DNA of 64,000 nucleotides, taken from positions 44,504,124 to 44,568,123 of the forward strand of contig OY743169.1 in assembly GCA_963555705.1 (NCBI GenBank), given 5' to 3'. Origin of the DNA: Ligustrum vulgare (lineage: Eukaryota > Streptophyta > Magnoliopsida > Lamiales > Oleaceae). Below the pieces are notes generated by a model. The model was not told the origin of the DNA. It saw nothing but the letters and a program-made list of their open reading frames with translations, and did not search any database. This document shows positions 21,898 through 34,336 of the stretch, in pieces. The position numbers and the translations under genes were made by a program. Positions within the stretch are counted from its first letter, which is position 1; the number at the start of each line of letters is the position of its first letter.

Positions 21898-24149
21898 ACT
21901 TGTAGCGCCCCGAGTTCCGTATACCCGATTCACTACGTCATTTTCTGTCTAAATTTTTCGAATAATATTTTTGCGGAAGAAATAATTGAAATTCATTTTT
22001 GGCAACATTAAATAAACTGTAATGGCCGCTAAAATTGAAAACATTTATGAAACCATTTGAAATAGTAAATCGAACCATTAATATTGTAAAGAAATTGCCA
22101 ATATCATAATTTCTCAAATAAATGAACTTCTCTAAATTATTCGATTGTTTGGAAAATACGGAAATCATTAACGTCAAACTTTCAACCGTTCAACGATTAT
22201 TGCCACCATCATTCATCGTTCGCCACCGTCTCCGAAATCTGCAAAACTGTTAAAAAGTAGGGTGAGTATTTCATGGGGGAAATACTCAGTAGACTCATCG
22301 CAAATTAATTTAATTTATAAGATGATTAAACACATAAATCCCGGCTCTTTATAAAACGGGCATTGATAGAGCTTCTTTATAAAACTGCTCTTGATAAAAC
22401 TCATATTGTGCATTACAGCACGGGACATATTTTGCAAATCATATGCTCTTTGAAAACATCTCTTTGAAAACAGCTCTTTGAAAACCATATACTTATAAAA
22501 ACATTTTAATTATGCCAAGCATAATTTCTTTTGAAAGTATAACATAAGATAGGATTGAAATCCTCATAAACATAAATAGACACAAGAACTTTACCGAACT
22601 TAGGTGGCAAGAATTCTTATGCAGTAAAACCATAATAACAGTAAGATCATAATAACATAGGATAAGATCGAAATCCTCATAAATATAAGAATTTTACCGA
22701 ACTTAGGTGGCAAGAATTCTTATGTAGTAAAATCATAATAACAGTAAGTATACCAAAACATAATTCATGAAATTCATAGGGATCATTTCCATCATAACAT
22801 AAGATAGGATCGAAATCCTCATAAACATACGCGACAGGAATTTTACCAAACTTAGGTGGTAAATCCTCATAAACATATGGAAAGACAGGAATTTTACCGA
22901 ACTTAGGTGGTAAATCCTCATAAACTTATGGAGACACAAGAATTCTACCGAACTTAGGTGGTAAGAATTCTTATGTGCATAGCAATGATCCAAAACATAT
23001 AAAACATTATCGTAAAAACATAGGGTATACTTACTTTTCATAAAAACATAAGGTATATTTACCTTTCATAAAACATACTTAATTTTCTTGAAAATTGACT
23101 TTCACAAGTCACATGACATTCATATGAAATCATAATTTAAATCAATTAATAAGTGCGAGTCTACCTCAAATCCGACGAGTGCAAAGTTGAGCGGGAATGA
23201 CTTTAATTTCTTTAAATTCTCCGTACGCTTCGTCTTAGCCAATAAGTCACTTTAGTATATCGAATATATAGTTCAAAATGATAAATTATAATTTGAGGAC
23301 TAAAATTGATGTTTTGAAAGTTGAGGGACTAAAATGAATACTTTTGAAAGTTCAGGGATTAAAATGAATACTTTTGAAACTTGGGCTTAAAATCAAATTA
23401 ATAAAATCAGCAGGGACTGAAATAATAGATTTTGAAAATGAAAGGGCTGATATTGATAAGTTTAAAACTAAAAGGACTGAACTAAAACATTTTCAAACTT
23501 GAGGACTAATTTGCAAATTCTGAAAAGTTAAAATATATTCTCAGATTTTCTTTCTCTCTCTCGACACTATTCTCTCTCTCACTCACCTCGCACGACCAGA
23601 GAAGAAAAGGGCGGAGGAGGCGAAACCAATTCAAAATCCGACCTTCAGCCGGCGATTCGCCGGCGCACACCGGCGTAGGGTGGCGGCAAGAGGTGGTTAA
23701 ATAGGGTTGTCAAGTTTGGGTAGATTTGGTACAAATTTTTTGGTGCGAAATCGAAGAATGACCCGAGGCTAGGTTCGCGATTTGGGGCGTGAAATTCTCC
23801 GGCGAAGGGAGCGGCGATTGAGGTAAGTGTCGGGGTTCATCTATTACTGGGTTTTGGGTTTTGCTTTGTGATTGCGATTGGAGATGGGTTTGATGTTGAG
23901 CAGTAGGCAGTGGGTGTTTTGGTGTATCGATTATGGCAGATTGAGGGATTTGATCGTGCAGTGGTGTTGGTGGAAGAGGTGATACAGATTGGTGGTGATT
24001 CTGGGGCAGTGACTGAGGTTCGATCGGCAATAGAGGTGGCTGCGAGCCATGGCAGTGAACTGGTTTGTCAGTGATGGAGCGATGGTTGCCAGCTTGGGAT
24101 TTGTATAGGTTGAGTGATTTTTCTTGAATTGGACAGTGATGATTTCTTG

Positions 24150-24154
24150 GTGGC
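24150..24154. repeat. Target-site duplication GTGGC, left copy
   Basis: GTGGC precedes the nested LTR and recurs at 27381-27385. The uninterrupted copy at about 17636-17640 shows a single GTGGC. Confidence 0.95.
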
Positions 24155-27100
24155 TGTAGCGCCCCGAGTTCCGTATACCCGATTCACTACGTCATTTTCT
24201 GTCTAAATTTTTCGAATAATATTTTTGCGGAAGAAATAATTGAAATTCATTTTTGGCAACATTAAATAAACTGTAATGGCCGCTAAAATTGAAAACATTT
24301 ATGAAACCATTTGAAATAGTAAATCGAACCATTAATATTGTAAAGAAGTTGCCAATATCATAATTTCTCAAATAAATGAACTTCTCTAAATTATTCGATT
24401 GTTTGGAAAATACGGAAATCATTAACGTCAAACTTTCAACCGTTCAACGATTATTGCCACCATCATTCATCGCTCGCCACCGTCTCCGAAATCTGCAAAA
24501 CTGTTAAAAAGTAGGGTGAGTATTTCATGGGGGAAATACTCAGTAGACTCATCGCAAATTAATTTAATTTATAAGATGATTAAACACATAAATCCCGGCT
24601 CTTTATAAAACGGTCATTGATAGAGCTTCTTTATAAAACGGCTCTTGATAAAACTCATATTGTGCATTACAGCACGGGACATATTTTGCAAATCATAGGC
24701 TGTTTGAAATTAGCTCTTTGAAAACCATATACTTATAAAAACATTTTAATTATGCCGAGCATAATTTCTTTTGAAAGCATAACATAAGATAGGATTGAAA
24801 TCCTCATAAACATAGGGAGACACAAGAACTTTACCGAACTTAGGTGGCAAGAATTCTTATGCAGTAAAATCATAATAACAGTAAGTTTTCATCATAACAT
24901 AGGATAAGATCGAAATCCTCATAAACATAAGAATTTTACCGAACTTAGGTGGCAAGAATTCTTATGTAGTAAGTATACCAAGCATAATTTTCTGAAATTC
25001 ATAGGGATCAATTGCATCATAACATAAGATAGGATCGAAATCCTCATAAACATATGCGACAGGAATTTTACCGAACTTAGGTGGCAAATCCTCATAAACA
25101 TATGGAAACATAGGAATTTTACCGAACTTCGTGGCAAATCCTCATAAACATAGGAGACACAAGAATGTTACCGAACTTAGGTGGCAAGAATTCTTATGTG
25201 TAGCGCTACTAAAACTCCGGTCCCCTTAACATATCATAACTTATCATATGGGACCCAAAACAATCTTGGTAGATTGATTTCATAGCAATGATCCAAAAAA
25301 ACATTTTCGTGAAGCATAGGGTATACTTACTTTTCGTAAAAACATAAAGTATATTTTCTTTTCATAAAAACATACTTACTTTTCATAACAACATAAGGTA
25401 TATTTACCTTTCATAAAAACATACTTGTTTTTCTTAAAAATTGACTTTCACAAGTCACATGACATTCATATGAAATCATAATTTAAATCAATTAATAAGT
25501 GCGAGTTTACCTCAAATCCGACGAGTGCAAAGTTGAGCGGGAATGACTTCAATTTCTTTAAATTCTCCGTACGCTTCGTCTTAGCCAATAAGTCACTTTA
25601 GTATATCGAATATATAGTTCAAAATGATAAATTATAATTTGAGGACTAAAATTGATGTTTTGAAAGTTGAGGGACTAAAATGAATACTTTTGAAAGTTGA
25701 GGGATTAAAATGAATACTTTTGAAACTTGAGCTTAAAATAAAGTAAATCAGCAGGGACTGAATTGATAAGTTTGAAGCTAAAAGGACTGAATAAAACCTT
25801 TTTAAAACTTGAGGGGCTGATTTGAAATAACATTAAAACTTTATAAGGGCTGAAATAAACTTTTCAAAGCTGTAGGGACTGATTTAAATCATTCAGAAAA
25901 CGTAGGGACCAAAGTGCAAATTTTGAAAATCAATATATCAGATCTTTCCCCTCTCTCTCTTACCATTCTCTCACTCACTCTCTCTCATTCTTCGCTGTCT
26001 CAGAAAATTCAGACGAAAATTAGGGTTGAATCGAGATTATTTTGAAAATTGATCTTAGCTGCGACATCCGGTGATAATTCCGGCGGAACAACGATCTGCA
26101 GCTAAGGTAAGTACTTGGGTTTAGGATTGAGTCTCTGTGGTGTTTTGAGTGTTTTGATGTGCGAAACCGAGGCTTCAAGGTCGCGGTTTAGATCGCGATC
26201 TTCCGGCGAATAGGTGGTCTGAGGTGAGGTAAGTAACTGAGTTCACTTATTTCTTGTTTTGGGTTTTTGATTTGTGAGAGGCAGTTGTTGGGTCGTTTGG
26301 TGAAGTGATGGAAATCAGTGACGGTTTGGGGATGATGATTTGAAATGGTGGTGATGTTTGTAGAGGCGGTGATGGTGTTTAATTCGGTGAAGGTTTTGAA
26401 CGGTTGCAGTAATTGGGTTTAATTTCTGAATTGGTGGTGATTCTGATGGTGAAAGGGGCGGATTGGTATTGACAATAGCAGCGTTGGTGGATGATGGTTG
26501 CTGTTTGATTCGGTGGTGGTGAATTGTCCGTGTTGGTTGCAAATTGAAATGGGGTGAGGGTGATTCAGCAGTGACGGTGGTTGCTTGATATCAGAATTAT
26601 GATAATGGCTGGGATTGTTGATTGATCTTGGTTGAAATCTGAAACGAGGCAGTGATAGTGTAGTGACTTTCTTGTGATGTTGAAAATGGTGGACTGGTTT
26701 CAATTCTTGGAGGTGATGACTGATTCAGTTGTTGGTAAATTTTGGTGATGAATTGAGGGCTTGGTTTTGGCAGCAAATTGATGATGATTGCTGATTCTGA
26801 AATGGTTCTATGGTGATGTTTGTATAAATTTGGTGATGCTCGGTGGTGATTGTGATGAGTGCTAAGTTGATAGCTGTATATGGAGGTGAATATATTGTGT
26901 TTGTGATCATGTGTTGGGATGATAATGGAGAATATAATCATTATGTTCTTGCAACATAATGAATGCATACGGGTGGTGGAGTTAGTGGGGAATAGTGGAG
27001 AATAAAATCATTGAATGGAATAATTATAATTTGGTTTAATATGATATGGATTTGGTGTAAAGAGAAAAGAAAGGAGGAGAAAACGTGGGGATGAAATCAA

Positions 27101-27380
27101 CTAAAAATTTAACTATCTTTGATCAAGAAACGCTTTTAAAACAGATATATTTTTGACTGAAAAATACATTTTGAAAATAATATTTTGAATAAATAATTAA
27201 AATAATATAATTTTAGAAATTCGGATTTTTAATTTAAAATCGAACAAATTCGATATTTCTTGACTTGGCTAGACGAATCCGTCGCGGCGTTGACTTCAAA
27301 ATAATAAATGAAATAGTAGCGACACGATTTTCTAAATATTAAAATAATTATTTATTGCATAAAAATTCTGGATCGCTATA
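24155..27380 (-). repeat. Solo LTR nested in the 5' LTR
   Basis: 3,226 bp, TGTAGCGCCCC...GATCGCTATA (final CA mutated to TA), flanked by GTGGC. It is of the same family as the host LTR but clearly diverged in its second half, with (CT)n at about 25951-25990. No internal region is present, so it is a recombination product of a full insertion. Antisense frames such as 26597-26968 are low-complexity His/Asn/Pro translations without support. Confidence 0.92.
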
Positions 27381-28360
27381 GTGGCGTACTGATTGTGCTT
27401 AGATGTTGGTGTTATGGTTATGATTGAAGTGCTGCAGTGGACTGATGGTGTCAAAAGGGTGATTTGGGCAGTGGTTTCATGATTCAATTGGCGTTTGGTC
27501 TGAGTGTTGCAGAGAAATTGATAATGAAAATGATTTCTGAAAACTTAATGGAATTGAGAATTGTGTGATGTTGAGATGGGTATGTGAGGTTAGCTGTGTG
27601 AGGGAGATGGATCAGTGTGGGTGGTGATGATCAGTCGTGAGGAATTCTGGTGATTGGTGAATTTGCAGTGATGAAACAGTGGTTGCTTGGTTCTGTATTG
27701 ATTTGGTAGATAGAAAGCTGTTACTGGGTTTGAAGGAAAGTGATGGAGCTGAGCTAATTATAGATTGAGCTGCATTGGGATGATTGTGGCAGCTCCATGG
27801 TTTTATACAGGTTGATGGTTTTGATTCTATAATGGTTCTATGGCAATGGAGGCTTTGTGATAGTGAATTGATGATGATGATAATGGTGCTGTAAAGGAAT
27901 TTGTGGGGGTATGAATGATAATGATGAAGATGCTTTGATGATGGTATATTGAGGTGGAAAGAATGATAAAGAAGGAAGAAAAAAATGTAGGGGACGTGAG
28001 TTGTGATGGGGAAGAATATGTATTGATTTGATACTATAGAATATGATAGTGTAGAATTAGGTATAAAATTATTTGTACAAAAATGATGATGTTATTGTGT
28101 AAAGAATTGTTGTCTTGGTGTAAAGAAGAAGACATGTGGGCAAATTTGGATTTTAGAAAGATTTTGAATATAATACTTTGAATAAATAATTAAAATAACA
28201 TAATTTTAGAAATTTGGATTTTAATTTAAAATCGAACAAATTCGATATTTCTTGACTTGGCTAGACGAATCCGTCGCGGCATTAATTTCAAAACAATAGC
28301 GACTCAATTTTCTAAATATTAAAATAATTATAAAATTGCGTAAAAATCTTGATCGCTACA

Positions 28361-28365
28361 AGATA
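28361..28365. repeat. Target-site duplication AGATA, right copy
   Basis: Matches 15382-15386. Confidence 0.9.
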
Positions 28366-28561
28366 GGTATGGAAGGAGGTATGATAGGGAACATTGTGAT
28401 GTTAGGAGGTATCGTGGAGGTAGGGATGTTGTGGATGGAGATCTTGGGACATTAAAATGAAAATACCTTCGTTCCAAGGTATGAGTGATCTGGAGGCATA
28501 CTTGGATTGGGAAACTAAGATTGAACTACTCTTCGATTGTCATCATTATTTTGAGGAGAAG
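28366..28561 (+). pseudogene. Chromoviral gag, continuation of the fragment at 15081-15381
   Basis: The plus strand gives an Arg-rich stretch (YGRRYDREHCDVRRYRGGRD). A frame change follows, leading to the conserved gag core start MKIPSFQGMSDLEAYLDWE and IELLFDCHHYFEEK. The frame ends where another LTR begins at 28562. The core motif is common to chromoviral gags. Confidence 0.75.
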
Positions 28562-29613
28562 TGTGACACCCCAAGTTTTAAATGCCCGGTTCATCACATC
28601 GTCGTCTCATCTAACTTTTAATGGTCTTAGCGGAAGAATAAAAAAAAATTCATAGTTGGCGACTTTTAAATAAAAACCTAATGGTAAATAAAATTTAATA
28701 ACTTGGAATTTCTTGAAATAACAATTCAAAAGAAATCATTTAACAATGATATAAAAATTTGCTAGCATTCTGAGAATTTAACATGAATAAAATAAACTTT
28801 CTATTATTTAATTACTATTGCCACCACGTCTATCACGCGCCTCCATCTCCGAAATCTGCAATTGTTGTAAAAAAAAAAAGAATGAGCATTTCATAGAAAT
28901 GCTCAATTGACTCATCGCTAATAATCAATTTACAGAATAATTGAACACATAATTATGCAATTTATACAGTGACATCTTCATAATCACATGCTCTTTTATT
29001 TTTAAAAAACAAAGGCTCTTTAAAAACATAGGGTATGAGTAGTCTTGTTTCATGCATTAAAGCACGTAAGTTATGCATAACAACATCTCATAAGAGATAA
29101 TCTTATCTCGTCTCATGCATTTAAGCATATAAGTTATGACAAGCATAACAACATCATAATCTCGTCTCATGCAATAAATGCATATAAATCACGTAAAGTC
29201 ACATAATACATTTAATTAGAATTTAAACGAATTAATGGAGGCAAGTCTACCTTAAATGACAAGTTTGGAAGTTGAGCGGGAATAATCACTTTATTCTTTT
29301 AAATCTTAGAACGCTTCGTCTAGCCAAAAGAAAATAAATCTTAAATTAGTGTTTTGGAATTTAAAGTTTTAAAGCAAAATTAAGAGCTTGGGGATTAAAC
29401 AAAAATATAAAATAATTGATTTTCAAAAGTTTTGGGTCTGAATCAAAATTTCAAAAACTTGGGTTGAAACTTAAAATAGATTTCTGTAGGGCTGACATGA
29501 AGGAATTTAAAGCTTGAGGGACTAAATACTTTATAAAATTGGGGGACCAAATTAAAATATTTTTGAAAACGTGAGGGCTCAATGGACAATTTTACAAAAA
29601 TAAATTTTAAAAC

Positions 29614-29666
<53 letters not shown>

Positions 29667-30671
29667 CAATAGAGGAAAGGAGAGCCGAGTGACGACCCTC
29701 TCTGATTCGATGACCTGCCAGGCAGCCAGTGATGGTGCCACCGACGCGAGATGGCAAGGAGAGGAGCGGTGGAAGGAGGAGGAAGAGTTAAGCGGATTTT
29801 AGGGGTGGTGATGGTCACGGTCCATGCGGGCATTGTGATGGTGAATGGTGGCCATTGATGAGATTATGGCGGGTTGTGTGGTGGTGAATAGTGGTCGATA
29901 ATGGAGTTGCTGGTCGAGGCTAGGGAAATTTGAGAGAGGATGGCCCCTGTGAGGTGTTGTTCGATGGGATTGAAGGCGATGAGTGATGATTGCTTAATCT
30001 TGATTCAGTTGATTATGAATTTGATTGTAATTTGGGTTTGATTCTTGGTGATTTGGTTGGACAATGACTGCAAGGTGGTTCAGATGATGCATGTGAAGAT
30101 GGAAGTTGGCCGTGGGTTCACGGTGATGTTGTTGGTGTTAACTGGTGGTGGTCTGGTAATGGCTTCACTGATTGACAGCCGGTTATGGGATTCAGTAGTA
30201 GGTGAGGCTTGGTTTGGTCAGTAGTGTTGTGGTTTACATGTGGTGATCTAGGCCGTGGAGTCAAGCATGAGGCTAGACTCTTGGGCGATGTTGTAGCGAA
30301 AACTATGGTGGCGGCGGCGGCTTGGTTTGCAGTGATGTTTTATGTGCGTAATGGAGATAATCGACTATTGGGAGGTGAGGAACTTATTGATAGTTGCTGG
30401 AACTTTGGTTATGTATTGTGAATGAGAGGGGGTATATAAATAGGTATTGATTGGTTGAGATGTGTTGTAGTTGAAATAGAATTATGAAAACTTGGAACAC
30501 AAGAATATTAATAGGAATTTAATACATTATTAAAAATAATTATTTAAAAGATAAAACTTGGATGAAAAAACAAATTTGGATACTAATAAAATTGAACTAT
30601 AGGTGAGATCGTAGTGACACATTTTTAAAAATTTAAATTATTATTTAATAATTGAAAATTTTGTGGTCACA
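28562..30671 (-). repeat. Tekay-type LTR, 2.1 kb
   Basis: The plus strand starts TGTGACACCCCAAG and ends GTGGTCACA. It shares the block ctccatctccgaaatctgca ... gctcaattgactcatc with the other LTRs. To the right, on the minus strand, GAGTGAGAGCTGGTT resembles a polypurine tract, so it may be the 3' LTR of a minus-strand element whose interior is lost. No target duplication is visible. Confidence 0.7.
29618..29662. repeat. (CT)n microsatellite
   Basis: About 22 CT units inside the LTR. Related LTRs carry shorter CT runs at the same relative position. Confidence 0.95.
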
Positions 30672-31426
30672 AACCAGCTCTCACTCAATATTTTTTATTT
30701 GAAAATGGGTACAATCAATTATTTGCGGCCAGACGCAAAGATAAAAAATCAAATTACAACTTTGGGTTCAAGCCTGAATAATTTAATTTTCTTCATCTTT
30801 ATCACTTCGTCATGTTTGGATCCCACTACATCTTATCCATGATTAGGAAATAAGCCCATCAAGTCTCCAACAAATTTATCGAGGCCAAGCCCATGGGTTT
30901 ATGTAACCCAACATATTCAGATATTGGGCCCCATGTTACATCGAAATGGACCAAATGGATTTGACCCAAATCACACATGGGCCGAGACGCAAATATCGGG
31001 TCCGGACGAAAATGAAGACATGAAAACGCGTTGGGCGCTGCAGGGCAGCACCAATGCGGCACTTCAACAGCGCACACAAGTACTGCGGAGGTAGCGCCTG
31101 GGCACTGCATGATGCAGCACCCATGGGTGCTTGAATTTGAGGGATGTGCCCCACCTCCTCCTACCACCTGTACCTTTTTTTTAATACAAAATTAAATAAA
31201 AAAAATAAATCTATACATAATATTACAATTGGGATTTACACATGATCTATTAAGAATGTTGACCACAAACAAACGATAAACCCTAATGCCATTCATCTAA
31301 ATAAATCTATCATGTCATTTAAACATTCATATAAACATCTATCAAACCTAAACATCTCCCAAAACTATAAATCATACATTTTTTAAAGATTGAATTCAAA
31401 TTAGTATTTAAATGTGATACCAACTG
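30672..31426 (-). other. Probable residual interior and 5' leader of a Copia element
   Basis: No coding frame holds up. The right end contains a PBS-like TGGTATCA (minus strand, 31424-31417) next to the Copia LTR. GC-rich 31020-31150 has no recognisable product. Confidence 0.4.
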
Positions 31427-31869
31427 TTGGAAATCGATTCCAAGAAAGTGTTCAAATTAAAAAAAAAAAATAGTTTTTCTTTGAAGAAAAAGAATTCCTT
31501 GAAATTTAATTAATTACTAATTTAATTAAAAACTACCTTGAAGATGCGCAGCGGAGTTATCTTTCCATTGATATGAACTTCAATCTTTGAAATAATTGTT
31601 CCAGCTTCCAACCTTTGAATCTTCCCCAATATTCCTTCAAGAACAAGATTGCGTTGATGTGTGGACACGAAAGGATCAGGAACACAAGAATACAATATTA
31701 CCCAAGTAGAATAAAAAATCTTACTCTAAACAATCAAATGCCCTTCATTACAGCTTACATATAATAATGAATTGTAAATTTAAATAAACGTCAAATATTA
31801 TATCAAATATAAATAATCATTTATTACATTTCAGTAAATTCCTAAGGCTTTTGGGCACAAATTCCAACA
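31427..31869 (-). repeat. Copia LTR with internal deletion
   Basis: Same family as 10393-11887, here 443 bp with intact ends TGTTGGAA...TTCCAACA. About 1 kb of the middle is missing. The PBS-like sequence on its left marks it as a 5' LTR of a minus-strand element. Confidence 0.85.
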
Positions 31870-31970
31870 ATAGGAAAATCAAAGCACAGTGGTAGGCTTC
31901 CGGTCTACTTTGCCATTTGAAGTGACAAAAATGAATCTTAGGGTTGAAAGTTATTTCTTTTTTTTTTTGG

Positions 31971-32122
31971 GACAAAATTATTTCTTTTTTCTTCATCCTT
32001 TACATTGGAAGAGTATACAAAAAATATACATGTAATATTTTTGTTGGACAAAATTATTTCTTTTTTCTTCATCCTTTACATGGGAAGAGTATACAAAAAA
32101 TATACATGTAATAGACGAATAA
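31971..32122. repeat. 76-bp tandem duplication
   Basis: gacaaaattatttctttttt...tatacatgtaat occurs twice with period 76 and one or two differences. The flanks (31870-32328) hold no gene. Confidence 0.85.
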
Positions 32123-32328
32123 TGATCAATATCCCATATAGTATCATTAAAGAAATCATATACCCTTACTGTCACGTCAAATATTAATAATCTCAAATAA
32201 AGAAACTTAAGACAATGAAGATTAATTAAAGAATAATCATATCTAAAACAAAGATAACCAAATGAATAAAGAGAACTATAAATGGTATGATTGTGAAGAT
32301 TCGATTAAAAGCCTTACAATGCTATAGG

Positions 32329-33115
32329 TGTAAGACCGCTTTTCATTTTTACGTGTATCCTTAAATTTCACGTAATAATTATGTTAATGTTATAAATTTT
32401 AAATTTAATGATATTTTTTTAATGTCGATAATTTGAATTATTTTTCAGTGGAAGGACTTGGATGCTGTCCGATCAATGTACCAATTAAAAGTTTCTAAAT
32501 TGTTTATTTTAATAGTTTACGTGTAATTTATGTGATTAATTGTTTTATTTCCTAAACATGCTATTTTCTATTTTATTGTGTTAAATGGAAAGTTGGGGAA
32601 AAGTTTAGTGGCAATTGGAGAGTAAATAAAACTTATGGGCTTAATTAAACACAGGAGGAGATATGAGGGAGTAAATTGCAAATTTATAAAGATTAAACAT
32701 TTAAATCCTATTTCTAACCTAACCTAAAGCAAAAATCTCGCACCCGGTCTCTCTCTCTCTCTCGAACCCGATCTCTCACCCTCAGCTCTCTCCTTCTCTC
32801 GGCCTCTCCGTCTCTGTCTCGCCCTCTCCCCGCTCCTCTCTCGGCACGCCGCCACCCCACCGGAGGTCAGCACCCACTGTCGTGACCATTGCCTCATCCA
32901 CTACCATGGTAACAGCTCCTCCCTCACACCGCGCGCACGCACACACTTGGACGATCACTCACGGTTTTACCCACCCTTTTACACGCACACACATGGCTTT
33001 GTATATATATGTGTGTGTGTGTTGAATGTATGTATGTGAATGATCCTATGTATAAATTTCATATTTGGGTTTTGGTTAAATTTCGAATTTTTAAATTTTT
33101 AAACTCAGATTGGGG

Positions 33116-33171
<56 letters not shown>

Positions 33172-33180
33172 ATAGATGGA
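32329..33180. repeat. 5'-terminal fragment of a Tekay-type LTR
   Basis: TGTAAGACCGCTTTTCATTTT onward matches the start of the solo LTR at 35906 (TGTAATACCGCC...), including the CT-rich block, the ACGCACACAC-type block and an (AT)n run. It stops at the SINE cluster. Confidence 0.75.
33118..33167. repeat. (TA)n microsatellite
   Basis: About 25 TA units. A matching run of about 30 units lies at 36621-36677 in the related solo LTR. Confidence 0.95.
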
Positions 33181-33225
33181 CCTAATGTATTGACTTACAT
33201 GCTGAAATTCGGATTTTGAAAAATC

Positions 33226-33725
33226 TTCTAATGGTAGCAGGATTTTCAGAATCATTGTACTAAACCCCTAGGTACATGGTTCGAATCCTGCGGAAGGCAA
33301 AAATCCACTTCTGGAGAAGGCCCCAGTGAGGGAGCCAAGGGGGAGTTGAAAGATCATGAGTGCGACACGAAGAAGGCCCCAGCGAGGGAGCCGGGTCGTT
33401 ACAAAAAAAGGCGCCTTTTTTGTAGCGTACCCGGTCCTCAAGGGCTGCCGGCCGTCTACTCATGGTCTTTTCCACTCCCCCTGGTCGTCCTGCTCCTCAA
33501 GGGCTGGCAGCCTCATTTCCAGGAAGTGGATTTTTGCCTTCCGCAGGATTCGAACCATTCACCTAGGGGTTTAGTACAATGATTCTTAGAATCCTGCTAC
33601 CATTAGACCAAGGCAAAAATCCACTTCCTGGTAACGAGGCTGCCAGCCCTTGAGGAGTAGGACGACCGGGGGGAGTGGAAAGACCATGAGTAGACGGCCG
33701 GCAGCCCTTGAGGATCGGGAACACT
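33226..33725. mobile_element. Cluster of tRNA-derived SINEs forming a foldback
   Basis: Copy A (plus, 33226-33410) and copy B (minus, 33614-33411) both carry a tRNA-like head: TCTAATGGTAGCAGG (box A region) and GGTTCGAATCC (box B), with GCCTT/AAGGC acceptor-like ends. Part C (plus, 33611-33725) is a headless body about 93% like B's body. B and C form an inverted repeat of about 115 bp around B's tRNA-like head. A and B meet at GGCGCC with A-tracts on each side, consistent with tail-to-tail SINE copies. Overlapping frames here are shadows. Confidence 0.75.
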
Positions 33726-33733
33726 ACAATAGG

Positions 33734-34322
33734 TGTCTTACAAACAATATGTGAGGTCGTATGCCAAAACTCTAGAATGGTTGAAGTCGTGTTTTACAAC
33801 TTACAACTCTTCACTCTCATCTGTGCCATCCATGTGTTGTAATCCAAGCAGCTTTACCTATGTGTCTTATAAAAGGGGAAGAACCACTGCTTAGGGTTCT
33901 AGATTTTTCTTCAGACTACGGCTCTTAGAGAGATTTCTGGATTCTTCTTTTGTCTTCTCTGATTTCTTTCTCTCTAACCAAATTGGTGCCCTTTTCTTTG
34001 ATTCTCATTTTCACTTTCTGTTTCTCTATAGTGAGATCTTGTGTATTTGTTAATTTATCATCAACTTCTAAAAGTGTATGTGTTGTTACGAGTTCTAGGG
34101 TTGAGAGAGTTAGATATGTTTGAAGTTTTGTAATCTGTAACATTTGATCACGTTCAATAAAGTTCTTGAGTTAGATCCACATTTGTGGAGGCTGAACGGG
34201 GGATGTAGGCGTTAGATAGCGGTTCTCCAAACCTCTGGAGCCATTAGGGTAAAATCTTTGTTCTTGCGTTGAATGTTTCAATATTCTGGTTTAGGTTTAG
34301 AATTATGGCTTTAATTTGAACA
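33734..34322 (+). repeat. 5' LTR of the Copia element
   Basis: TGTCTTAC...TTGAACA, 589 bp, directly before the PBS. A TATA-like CTTATAAAAGG lies at about 33867 and an AATAAAG poly(A) signal at about 34158. Confidence 0.75.
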
Positions 34323-34324
34323 AG

Positions 34325-34336
34325 TGGTATCAGAGC
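34325..34336 (+). other. Primer binding site, initiator Met tRNA
   Basis: TGGTATCAGAGC two bases after the LTR end. Confidence 0.92.

Larger units (their letters stand above)
15387..28360 (-). mobile_element. Non-autonomous Tekay-type LTR retrotransposon carrying a cysteine-finger gene and a LOG gene
   Basis: Seen directly: LTRs at 15387-18615 and 21901-28360 (the latter 3,229 bp once the nested solo LTR and its 5-bp duplication are removed), with AGATA on both sides. An initiator-Met-like PBS lies three bases inside the right LTR, and the family polypurine tract is next to the left LTR. The 3,285-bp interior has no gag or pol. It has two intact ORFs on the plus strand, antisense to the element. 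The leader next to the PBS resembles that of the gag-pol-bearing Tekay element at 42419-53627. Inference: moved in trans by such a relative. About nine LTR differences in 3.2 kb imply a recent insertion. Confidence 0.9.
21901..28360 (-). repeat. 5' LTR of the LOG-carrying element, interrupted by a solo LTR
   Basis: 21901-24154 and 27386-28360 together equal the left LTR base for base in length (3,229). They differ at about nine positions noticed by eye, for example 15509 A against G. The interruption is the insertion at 24155-27380 plus its second GTGGC. Confidence 0.92.

Noticed and set aside
26597..26968. His/Asn/Ile-rich ORF of 123 codons
   Set aside because: Antisense low-complexity translation inside the solo LTR.
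33260..33582. Overlapping ORFs on both strands
   Set aside because: They are translations of the inverted SINE copies.
33536..33614. Functional tRNA gene
   Set aside because: Box A and box B are present, but it is embedded in a SINE body with multiple copies, and the arms do not make a clean cloverleaf by eye.
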